Below are positions 28,930 to 37,326 of a stretch of 64,000 nucleotides of DNA, one piece after another. Position numbers and translations under genes: made by a program. The notes beneath the pieces were generated by a model that searched no databases, had not been told where the DNA came from, and was given only the letters and a program-made list of their open reading frames with translations. Each line of letters starts with the position of its first letter. Position 1 is the stretch's first letter. The DNA comes from JACDER01 sp963842575 (lineage in GTDB: Bacteria; Actinomycetota; Thermoleophilia; Gaiellales; Gaiellaceae): NCBI GenBank assembly GCA_963842575.1, contig CAWJGS010000002.1:160007-224006 (forward strand), in the 5' to 3' direction.

Positions 28930-30134
28930 GCCCGGTTCAATATCAGCTGCGCGTCGTGGAGAGAGCGCGTCCCGAAGGCCGCCTCGCAGAAGGCGAGGTA
29001 GAAGTCCCAGGTGCGGCGGAAACGCTCGTCGTAGCCGAGCCACTCGACCTCCGCGCGCCGCTCGTCGAAGCGGGTGCGCCAACGACGGAGCGTCTGGGCG
29101 TAGTTCGGGCCGATCTCCTCGAGGCCCGCGACCTGGAGCCTCGTCGTCTTCAGCGCCTGCGTCAGGGCGCCGAGCGAGGGAATCAGGCAGCCGGGGAAGA
29201 CGTAGCGCTCGATCCAGTCCGGCGTCTTCCGGTAGCGGTCGTAGCGCGCGTCGGGGACGAGGATCGTCTGGATGCAGGCGCGTCCGCCGGGCGTGAGCAG
29301 CCGATCGCAGGCCGCGAAGTAGGTCTCGAACTGTTTCTCGCCGATCGCCTCCAGCATCTCGATCGACGCGATCTTCGTGAACCGGCCCTCGACAGTGCGG
29401 TAGTCCTGCTCGAGCACACGGACGCGGTCGGCGAGGCCGGCGGCGGCAATCCGCTCCCGCGCCATTTCGGCCTGCGCCGACGAGATGGTGATGCCGGTGA
29501 CGCGCGCGCCGTACTCGCCGGCTGCGACGGTGGCGAAGCTCCCCCACCCGCAGCCGATCTCGAGCACGTGATCGTCAGGGCCGAGCTCGAGCTTCTCGCA
29601 GATGCGGCGGAGCTTGCGGAGCTGGGCGTCCTCGAGCGGCTCGTCGTCCCGCTCGAAGATCCCGCACGAATAGGTCATGGTCTCGTCCAGGAAGAGCGCG
29701 AAGAGGTCGTTGCCGAGGTCGTAGTGGTACTCGATGTTCCGCCTTGCCCGCATGAAGCCGGTGCGGCGGTTCACGCGCGGCCGCGCCTCGAGGAAGCGGC
29801 GCAGATGTGGATGCCGCTCACGCGCGGACTCGGCGTTCCGCAGCAGGAGCTCGAAGAAGGCGACGAGATCGTCCACCTCCCACTCGCCCGCGGTGTACGA
29901 CTCGCCGAGCGCGAGCTTTGCCCGCGTCGCGAGCCGGCGGAAGAAGCGCGCGCTCCGGATCTCCATATGCACGACCGGCCCGGAGCCGAAGCGCCGCGTC
30001 GAGCCGTCCGGCAGCCGCACCACCAGCGCCCCTGCCTCCAGCCCGGGCATGATCCGCTCGAGGATCGCAACCGCCGCCTTCCCGAGCCCGGGCAGGCGAA
30101 GGTCCGGAGCCGGGCGGAGCGCGCGCTCGCTCAC
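28926..30134 (-). CDS. cfa: Cyclopropane-fatty-acyl-phospholipid synthase family
   Basis: 402 residues. The N-terminal lipid-binding part has GSTRRFGSG, ALGESYTAGEWEVDDL and RRNIEYHYDLGNDLFALFLDETMTYSCG. The methyltransferase core has HVLEIGCGWGSFATVAA (motif I), ITISSAQAEMAR, VEGRFTKIASIEMLEAIGEK (catalytic region) and PDWIERYVFPGC. It adds a methylene or methyl group from SAM to a cis double bond of phospholipid acyl chains. The GTG at 30134 overlaps the DUF1365 stop (GTGA). The full-length canonical form distinguishes it from the shorter paralogue at 26463. Position next to a flavin amine oxidase leaves open a product other than cyclopropane, such as a methyl-branched chain. Confidence 0.9.
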   Translation of the reverse strand: MSERALRPAPDLRLPGLGKAAVAILERIMPGLEAGALVVRLPDGSTRRFGSGPVVHMEIRSARFFRRLATRAKLALGESYTAGEWEVDDLVAFFELLLRNAESARERHPHLRRFLEARPRVNRRTGFMRARRNIEYHYDLGNDLFALFLDETMTYSCGIFERDDEPLEDAQLRKLRRICEKLELGPDDHVLEIGCGWGSFATVAAGEYGARVTGITISSAQAEMARERIAAAGLADRVRVLEQDYRTVEGRFTKIASIEMLEAIGEKQFETYFAACDRLLTPGGRACIQTILVPDARYDRYRKTPDWIERYVFPGCLIPSLGALTQALKTTRLQVAGLEEIGPNYAQTLRRWRTRFDERRAEVEWLGYDERFRRTWDFYLAFCEAAFGTRSLHDAQLILNRA

Positions 30135-30878
30135 GCCCGCACCGAGCCCTTCCCCGGCACGAACGGCGGCTTGCGGTGGAACGGCACGCGCTTCAGCCAC
30201 AGCTTGAGCGCCTGCCAGTGGATGAGGCCGATCACCTGCACCGGCATGGCCGGGTAGCGCAGCAGCGATGCCGGCGAGCGTCCTGTTGGTCAGCTCCTGC
30301 CGCTTGCCGGCAAGCACCGCCTGCAACGGCCGGCCGGAGTCGTCGTGCACCTCGATGCGCGCGTACAGGGAGTCGCCCGGCTCCGAGAAGACGTAGCGGT
30401 AGCGCTGGTCCAGCCCGAAGAACGGGGACACGTGCAGCCGCTTGTCGTGCTCGTAGCGAAGGCTCCCCCCGCGCAGCAGCTCGGGTAGCCGCTCGCCGAA
30501 TGTGTTGTTCAGCTCGGCGATCATGCAGGCGAGCTCGCCGTCGGCCCGGTAGCACCAGTAGAAGCTGACCGGGTTGAAGACGTAGCCGAGGAAGCGCAGC
30601 TGGGCGAGCATGACGACACGCTCGACTCCTTCCACGCCGCGCTCGGCGCAGAACGCGACGGCTTTCTCCTTGAGCGAGCGCCCGTCGTCGTCGAAGTGGT
30701 CCCGGTCGTACAGCGCGACCACGTTCGGCCGGTTGACCGAGAAGAGATGGAGACGCCGCTCGAGCGCGTCCAGGTCGTCCAGGTCGAGCACGTAGAAGGA
30801 GATGCGATAGCGGAAGACGTTCTCGGCCGGTGTGCGCCGCGCGTGGACGAGCGTGCCGTCGTACAGCGCCGAGCTCAC
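30131..30878 (-). CDS. DUF1365-family protein (frameshifted near the C-terminus)
   Basis: The N-terminal two thirds reads clearly as DUF1365: SALYDGTLVHARRTP, FRYRISFYVLDLDDL, QLRFLGYVFNPVSFYWCY and AELNNTFGER. Function is unknown, but the family is nearly always beside Cfa and a flavin amine oxidase. A frame change at about 30265 is needed to recover the expected end (RYPAMPVQVIGLIHWQALKL, then a KRVPFHRKP stretch), which stops at 30131 in a GTGA overlap with cfa. The start is the GTG at 30878, overlapping the amine oxidase stop. About 248 residues when repaired. Confidence 0.8.
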
Positions 30879-32105
30879 CACTCCACCCCCAGGAGCGCCG
30901 CTGCGCGTACGCCGGAGGCGAGCCCGTCCTCGTGGAAGCCGTTACCGTGATGCGCGCCCGCGTAGACGGTGTGGCGCGGGCCGGAGAGCTCGGAGAGGTC
31001 ACGCTGCGCGGCCAGGCTCTCGAGGGTGTAGACGGGATGCTCGTACGTCATGCGCGCGATCACGGATTCGGGGGCGATCTCGTCGGTGCGGTTGAGGGTC
31101 ACGCAGTAGTCCCGGTCCGCCTCGAGCTGCTGCAGCCGGTTCAGGTAGTACGTGATCGTGGGCCGCCCGTTCGAAACGCCGCAGTTCCCACGCGCGAAGT
31201 TCCACGATGCGCGGGCGGCGCGCCGACGCGGGAGCAGTGAGGGATCGGAGTGAAGCACGGTGTCGTTCGTCGTGTATCCGAAGGCGCCGAGGACGCGCCG
31301 CTCCTCGTCGCTCGCGTCGCCGAGCAGCCGCAGCGCCTGGTCGGCGTGCGCCGCCACCACGACCTTGTCGAAGCGACGCTCCTGCCCGTCCTCGGTGCGC
31401 AGGAGAACGCCGTCGAGCGTGCGCCGCAGCTCGCTGACGCCCAGGCCGAGGTGCACCCGGCCGCGCAGCCGTTCGCAGAGGGCGGCAACGTAGGCGCGGC
31501 TTCCTCCCGCCACCGTTCGCCAGTCGAAGCGGCCGAACCCGAGCATCCCGTGCTGGTTGAAGAAGCGGATGGCGTAGCCGGCGGGGAACTCGAGAGCGCG
31601 CTCCGGCGCCGTCGACCACAGCGCCGAGGTGAGCGGGACGAGGAAGTGGTCACGGAACAGCCGCGAGTAGCCGCGCTCGGTGATGAAGTCGAGCAGCGTG
31701 CGGTCGCCGTAGCTCCCGTCCTCCAGAGCGCGGCGCGCCGTGCGCAGCCAGCGGCTCACCTCCACCAGGAAAGCGAGAAAGCGCGGGCTCGCCGCGTTCA
31801 GCGGCTGCGCGAACGGCCGCCGGCCGGACCATTCCAGCGAGCAGCGGTCACAGCCGACCGAGAAGGACATCTCCGAAGGTTGCGTGCGCACGCCGAGCTC
31901 CGAGAACAGGCGGACGAGCCGCGGGTAGTTGCGCTCGTTGAAGACGATGAACCCCGTGTCGAGCTGGAGGCCGTCGTGCGCAATCGTGTTGCACGTGGCC
32001 GCCCGGACGCGCGTCGCGCTCGAAGATCTCGACGTCGTGGGCGCGCGCGAGCAGGTAGGCAGCGCCCAGGCCCGAGACTCCAGCTCCTACAATCGCTATC
32101 CGCAT
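30875..32105 (-). CDS. FAD-dependent amine-oxidase-like oxidoreductase (frameshifted)
   Basis: The first frame starts at the ATG at 32105 with a dinucleotide-binding Rossmann motif (RIAIVGAGVSGLGAAYLLAR) and IFERDARPGGH. After an indel near 31990 the sequence continues as LELGV-like text through EMSFSVGCDRCSLEWSG, GYAIRFFNQHGMLGF, VVAAHADQALRLLGD and the C-terminal ETSTYAG-like HTVYAGAHHGNGFHEDG, a flavin-binding end. This is the family often annotated NAD(P)/FAD-dependent oxidoreductase next to DUF1365 and cfa. It probably oxidises or desaturates a lipid intermediate. First gene of the operon, divergent from the desaturase with 70 bases between starts. Confidence 0.82.
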
Positions 32106-32175
32106 CGTTTTATGGTCGAAGTGACATTCGCCGCACCGCGAATAGCGGTTGGCCGCAAAGGGTAGGAAAACGGAG

Positions 32176-33141
32176 ATGGACGAGGCAATCAACCAGCAAC
32201 GCATAGCGACCGTCCGCGGCCGGACGAGCTTCGCGAGCCAGGTGGTCACCGTGATCGCGGTCGCCGTCCCGCCGATCGGCCTCTTCGCGGCCATGGGACT
32301 GCTGTGGGGCGTGGCCTTCCACTGGTACGACCTCGTCCTCCTCGCCGGCTTCTACGTCGTCTGCGCCTTCGGCACGACGATCGGCTTCCACCGCTACTTC
32401 ACGCACAAGGGCTTCGACGCGCGCACGCCGGTCAAGGCCTCGCTCGCCATCCTCGGCTGCCTGACGATGCAGGGCCCGCTCACCCAGTGGGTGACCGACC
32501 ACCGCAAGCATCACGCGCTCTCCGACAAGGACGGCGACCCGCACTCACCACATGTCGGGCACGGGGACGGTGTGTTCGGCGCGATCCACGGCTTCTTCCA
32601 CGCCCACGTCGGCTGGCTCTTCACGCTCAAGGGGATGGAGCGCGGACGGGAGTACGGCAAGGACCTGTACGAGGATCGCCTCGTCCGGACGATCGACCGC
32701 ATGTACATGCTCTGGGTCGTCCTCACGTTCGGGATCCCGTTCGCGATCGGATACGCGATCGGAGGAACGTGGCAGGCCGGTCTCGAGGGCCTGGTCTGGG
32801 GAGGGCTCCTGCGGGTCTTCCTCTACCAGCACGCGACGTTCAGCGTGAACTCGATCTGCCACATGTTCGGACGCAAGGACTACCCGTCACGCGACGAGTC
32901 GAGGAACAACTGGCTCGTCGCGGCGCTCGTATTCGGAGAGGGCTGGCACAACAACCATCACGCTTTCCCGTCCTCCGCGCGGCACGGCCTGCACCGGTTC
33001 CAGATCGACCTCTCGTGGTGGGTGATCCGCGGAATGGAGCAGCTCCGCCTCATCTCGAACGTCAAGGTGCCCTCGACGCAGCAGCTCGAGCGGAAGAAGC
33101 TTCAGCCCTCCGCCCAGGTTTCCACCGCGGACGCCACGTAG
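32176..33141 (+). CDS. Membrane fatty-acid (acyl-CoA delta-9-type) desaturase
   Basis: 321 residues. The three histidine boxes of di-iron desaturases are present: HRYFTH (in GFHRYFTHKGF), HRKHH (in DHRKHHALSD) and HNNHH (in WHNNHHAFP). Four hydrophobic segments flank them. It introduces a cis double bond into an acyl chain using O2 and an electron donor not encoded nearby. The ATG at 32176 is preferred to the in-frame TTG at 32149; an AGGA lies 8-11 bases before it. Divergent from the Cfa operon, it would supply that operon's unsaturated substrate. Its 3' end overlaps the convergent hydrolase by 40 bases. Confidence 0.92.
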   Translation: MDEAINQQRIATVRGRTSFASQVVTVIAVAVPPIGLFAAMGLLWGVAFHWYDLVLLAGFYVVCAFGTTIGFHRYFTHKGFDARTPVKASLAILGCLTMQGPLTQWVTDHRKHHALSDKDGDPHSPHVGHGDGVFGAIHGFFHAHVGWLFTLKGMERGREYGKDLYEDRLVRTIDRMYMLWVVLTFGIPFAIGYAIGGTWQAGLEGLVWGGLLRVFLYQHATFSVNSICHMFGRKDYPSRDESRNNWLVAALVFGEGWHNNHHAFPSSARHGLHRFQIDLSWWVIRGMEQLRLISNVKVPSTQQLERKKLQPSAQVSTADAT

Positions 33142-33743
33142 CGCGCCCACGTCCGGGCGCGCGGGAGCGTGAACGGCCGTCCCCACGGGCCGCGGACGGC
33201 GATGCCGTGCAGCGCGCCCGGAATGAGGGTGTAGCTCCCCTCGACGCCGAGCGCCTTCGCCCGCTCGTAGCCGGCGCGCGAGTTGCGCGGGCTCACCCCC
33301 GGGATGCCCGGGAGGTAGCGGTCGAGGCTGCCATGGAACACGACGAGCTTGCGTCCCTTCAGCGGCGAGAGGTCGAGGCGCTCCGGAATCCAGGGGGCGA
33401 GGCCGACAACTTCTTCCACCGACGGATGCCGGGCCGCCTTTATCGCGACGGCGCCGCCCATGGAGAAGCCGAGCAGGAGCGTGGAGGGAGCGCCCATTTG
33501 CTCGATCGCGGCGAGCGCGTCCTCGGCGCACATGTCCAGCCGCTTCCAGGACTTGATCCGGTACTTGACCTCGCCGAAGGCAAGCTCGGGGAAGCGCGGC
33601 GCGAGGCGGCCGACGAGCCACTCCAGCGAAGCGCTCCACGTTCCGGGGACGTCCGCACCCGTCCCGCCGTTGACGCAGACGACGGCCCGTTCTCCGGGCA
33701 CGCCGGTGACGCGCATCTCCGCGCCCGTCGAAAGCTCCGTCAT
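33102..33743 (-). CDS. Alpha/beta-hydrolase family protein
   Basis: 213 residues. The nucleophile elbow is LLGFSMGGAVAIKAA (G-x-S-x-G), preceded by VCVNGGTG as the oxyanion side and followed by VVFHGSLDRYLPG (acid) and IPGALHGIAVRG (histidine), so a full Ser-Asp-His triad is plausible. No signal peptide. Substrate unknown. The ATG at 33743 (MTELSTGAEM) makes an ATGA overlap with the stop of the Clp-N membrane protein, so the two are translationally coupled. Confidence 0.82.
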   Translation of the reverse strand: MTELSTGAEMRVTGVPGERAVVCVNGGTGADVPGTWSASLEWLVGRLAPRFPELAFGEVKYRIKSWKRLDMCAEDALAAIEQMGAPSTLLLGFSMGGAVAIKAARHPSVEEVVGLAPWIPERLDLSPLKGRKLVVFHGSLDRYLPGIPGVSPRNSRAGYERAKALGVEGSYTLIPGALHGIAVRGPWGRPFTLPRARTWARYVASAVETWAEG

Positions 33744-34347
33744 CCCCAGATCAGCCAGCCGATGAGGAGCCCGACGCCGAAGATCGACGCGCCCACGATC
33801 GCGGCGATGAGGAGCGCGAGGGTCGACGTCCGGGTGGCGGCGGCTCGCAGGCCGTAGTCCGTACTCCTTCAAGGACGGCTCGGCGGATGCTTGCGGGCTC
33901 GGTAGCGCCGTCCCGGGACTCGAGAGCATTCGATGACTCTTGGCGAACGCCTTCAGCGTCGCATCGAAATCGAGCAGGATGCGCGCGCGACGCCCTCGTT
34001 CTCACGCACGAGCCCGAGCAGGATGTGCTCGGTCGCGATGTAGTCGTGCCCGAGCGCCAGCCTCGCGCAGCGCGAGCTCGAGCATCTTCTTCCTCGCGGG
34101 CGTGAACGGGATCTGCCCCGGAGTGAGCTCGCTCGCCCTATCCGATGATGCGCGCGACCTGCGCACGCACCTCGCTCGAGGGTGATGCTCGAGCGCGCTC
34201 GAGGACGCGAGCGGCGATCGCCTCCTCTTCCCGCAGCAGCCCGAGCAGAAGATGCTCGGTGCCGATGTAGTTGTGCTTGAGCAGCCGTGCCTCGTCCTGC
34301 GCGAGGACGACGACCTCCCGCGCGCGCTCGGTGAACCGCTCGAACAT
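33740..34347 (-). pseudogene. Clp N-domain protein with a C-terminal membrane helix (multiple frameshifts)
   Basis: It starts with ATG and FERFTERAREVVVLAQDEAR, then HNYIGTEHLLLGLLREEE, very close to the clpC N-terminus at 18093. A second N-repeat (ELTPGQIPFTPARKKMLELA) and a linker (DFDATLKAFAKSHR) follow in other frames. The end has no AAA+ module but a hydrophobic helix (STLALLIAAIVGASIFGVGL then LIGWLIWG). Compared with clpC it needs three single-base insertions removed near 34170-34200, another near 34130, and deletions near 34065 and 33985; one TAG also appears in frame. When repaired, it is a membrane-tethered Clp N-domain protein of about 200 residues, perhaps an adaptor or decoy. Real decay cannot be excluded. 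Confidence 0.65.
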
Positions 34348-34364
34348 CGGCCCCAGCGTAGCCC

Positions 34365-34392
34365 TTGAAAAACGCGTCGAGCGAGGCAGAAT
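34365..34392 (+). promoter_or_regulatory. Candidate promoter of the SARP-like regulator
   Basis: TTGAAA (34365-34370), 16 bases, CAGAAT (34387-34392). It would place the transcription start within a few bases of the GTG at 34401, implying a leaderless or nearly leaderless mRNA. Confidence 0.4.
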
Positions 34393-34400
34393 GCGCCTAG

Positions 34401-37237
34401 GTGGAGAGACTCGCGAAGCCGATCGAGTTCGCGGTGCTCGGTCCGGTCGAAGCAGTGCGCGAGGGGAAGACGATCGGACTCGGCGGCCCGAGGCAGCGAG
34501 CGCTTCTGGCGCTCTTGCTGCTCGATGCCGGAAAACCCGTCCCGGCGCACACGATCGCCGAAGAGCTCTGGCACGGCGAGCCCCCGGCGGGATCGTCGAC
34601 CACGGTCCGCTCGTACGTGTCGCGGCTGCGCTCCGCGCTCGGGGCCGACGCGCCGATCGACGGCGGGCCGGACGGCTACCGGGTGCAAGCGCCCACCGAC
34701 CTCATCGACTCGTTCAGGTTCGAGGCCCTGGTGCGCGACGCGGAGGTGGCCCTCGGGCGCGGCGCGGCGGCGCGGGCCGCCGGGATGCTGCGCGAGGCGC
34801 TGGATCTCTGGCGCGGCCGCCCGTTCGGCGAGCTCGCCGACGAGGGCGCCCTGCGACTCGAGGCCGAGCGGCTCCAGGAGCTCCGCATGCACGCCGTCGA
34901 GCTGCGCGTCGAGGCCGATCTCGCGCTCGGGCGCGACGCCGGCCTCGTCGACGAGCTCGAGAGGCTCGTCGAGGATCATCCGTACCGGGAAACGCCTGTG
35001 GCGCCAGTTGATGCTCGCGCTCTACCGGGCCGACCGCCAGGCCGACGCACTCGCGGCATACGCGCGCGCGCGAACGATCCTGGACGAGGAGCTCGGGCTC
35101 GAGCCGGGCGAGGAGCTCAAGCGCCTCGAGCAGGCCATCCTCCGTCACGAGGTCCCGCCGGCGGAAGCGCCCGTCGAGCGGCACAACCTGCCCACTCCGG
35201 TGACCAGCTTCGTCGGCCGCGAGGCCGAGCTGGCGGAGCTCGGAGCGCTGCTGCGCGCTTCCCGGCTCGTGACCCTCACGGGCGTCGGCGGGGCGGGCAA
35301 GACACGGCTGGCGCTCGAGCTCGCCGGGCGGACGCTTCCGAGCTTCCCCGACGGCGCCTTCTTCTGCGATCTCTCGACGCTGGCCGAATCCCGACTGCTG
35401 GCGCGGCAGCTGGCCCGCGCGCTCGACATCCCCGAGGAAGGCGAGCTTCCGATGGAAGATGTGCTGGCCCGCGAGCTCCGCACCTCGGAGCTCCTGCTCG
35501 TGCTGGACAACTGCGAGCACCTCCTCGAAGCCTTGCGCGGCGCTCGTCGAGCGGCTCCTCACCTCCTGTCCGCAGCTCCGCGTGCTCGCGACCAGCAGAG
35601 AGCCTTTCGGGTTGGGAGGAGAGGCCGACTATCCCGTCCCGCCGCTGTCCCTCCCGCCTGAGGAAGCCGGCGCAGAGGAGCTGCTCCGCTCGGAGGCGGT
35701 CACGCTGTTTCTTGCCCGCGCGCGCGATGCCAGGCCGCGGCTGGGCGAGGACGACGAGACCGTCCTGAATGCCGCCCGGATCGCGAGGGACCTCGACGGC
35801 TTGCCGCTCGCACTCGAGCTCGCAGCCGCCCGTGCGAAGGCGCTGTCGCTCGACGAGATCGCATCCCGGCTGGGCGACCGGTTCCGCTTCCTGGTCTCCT
35901 GGCGGCGGTTGAGCGCCGCCCGCCACAGGACGCTCAGGGAGGCGATGGACTGGAGCTACGAGCTCCTGTCTCCGGACGAGCAACGGCTCCTCGGTGGGTT
36001 GTCCGTCTTCGCCGCCGGCTTTACGCTCGCGTCCGCCGGGCGCGTGTGCCTGGACGGAGACGACGAGCTTGCGCTTCAGCTGCTCCAGCGGCTCGTGGAC
36101 GCATCCCTCGTCATCGCCGAGGAGCGCGACGGTGAGATGCGGTACCGCCTGCTGGAGACGGTTCGGGAGTACGGCGCCGAGCGCCTCAGCGAGTCCGGCT
36201 CCAGCGATCTCCTGCGGCGGGCGCACGCCGAATGGTGCCTCCAGCTGGCCGAGGAGGCCGAGCCCCAGCTGACCGGCGAGCGGCAGACAACGTGGTTCGC
36301 GGTCCTCGAGCGAGAGCGCGACAACGTGCGCGGCGCGCTCTCCTACCTCGCGGACGCGAGCGAGCCCGAGCTGCGCCTCCGGCTGACGGTCGCCCTGACG
36401 CGCTTCTGGTACGTGCGGGGCTACCTGAGCGAAGGACGCAGATGGCTGGAGCTGGCGCATGGAGATACGGGCGAGGCCGACCCCGGCCTGCGCCGCCGAG
36501 CGCTGACCGCCGGGGCGTCGTTTGCGCTCCTGCAGGGCGACTACGAGGTCGCGACGGCGCTGGCGGAAGAGAGCCTCGAGGCTGCACAGTCGACCGGCGA
36601 GCCTCGCCTCGTCGCCAACGCGCTCAGCAACCTGGGAGCGATCGTCCTTGCCGCGGGCGACCCCGAGCGGGCGGAGTCGTTGCTCGAGGAGGCCGTCGGG
36701 CTCGCGAGAGAAGTCGGCGACGAGCGGATCGCGGCACTCGCCATCAACAACCTCGGCGATCTCGCGCTCACCGTCGGAGATCTCGACCGCGCGGAACCGC
36801 TCTTCCAGGAGAGCCTCGCCCTGCTCCGAGCGCGAGGCGACACCGCGAACGTGGCACGCGCGCTCTTCAACCTCGGAGCCGTCGCGCTGGGTCTCGGCCG
36901 GCTCGACGTCGCGCGAGGACGGCTGAGCGAGAGCGTCCTGCACGGGAGGGAGGCCGGCGACAAGGAGGACCTCGCCTGGTGCCTCGAGGGCTTCGCGGCG
37001 CTCGAGGCGGCCGAGGATCGCGGGGAGCACGCGGCGGAGCTACTGGGGGCAGCCGACACGCTGCTGACCGAGATGGGCGCCGACTTCAAGCCGTTCGAGC
37101 GGCGTCTCCACGAGGAGACCGTCGCCCGCGCGCTCGAGCTGTGCGGCGCCGATCTCTTCGCCACCGCGATGAGACGCGGAACGCAGGCAGAGCTCGACGA
37201 CGTGCTCGACGGCGCCCTTACGCACTCCGCAGCCTGA
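34401..37237 (+). CDS. SARP/AfsR-type regulator: winged helix, BTAD, NB-ARC ATPase, TPR (two frameshifts)
   Basis: Large STAND-type transcription activator. An OmpR-like winged helix (about 8-95; VRSYVSRLRSALG), a bacterial transcriptional activation domain (DSFRFEALV through ALYRADRQADAL), an NTPase with P-loop GVGGAGKTRLAL, Walker B LLLVLDNCEH and the TSREPFGL sensor, a winged segment (LSVFAAGFTLASAG), and a TPR-rich C-terminus (ALSNLGAIVLAAGDPERAE, AINNLGDLALTVGDLDRAE, ALFNLGAVALGLGRL). Frame changes are needed at about 34990 (extra A in AAA) and 35540 (extra T). GTG start. About 940 residues. It sits 5' to the secreted-protein operon whose promoter carries SARP-style heptamer repeats; the signal sensed is unknown. 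Confidence 0.88.
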
Positions 37238-37250
37238 GCGCTCCACAAGG

Positions 37251-37268
37251 TTGCAACAAGATTGCAAC
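37251..37268 (+). promoter_or_regulatory. Direct heptamer repeat TTGCAAC-N4-TTGCAAC (putative SARP operator 1)
   Basis: TTGCAAC at 37251-37257 and 37262-37268, an exact 11-bp period, in the gap between the regulator and the secreted protein at 37327. SARP/AfsR proteins bind direct heptamers with this spacing. The same arrangement recurs at 44674-44691. No clear -10 follows. Confidence 0.6.
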
Positions 37269-37326
37269 GCACTTCCCCGAAGCTTCCTGCGTCAACCGCA
37301 TCAGGGAGAAGGAGGGGAAGACAATC

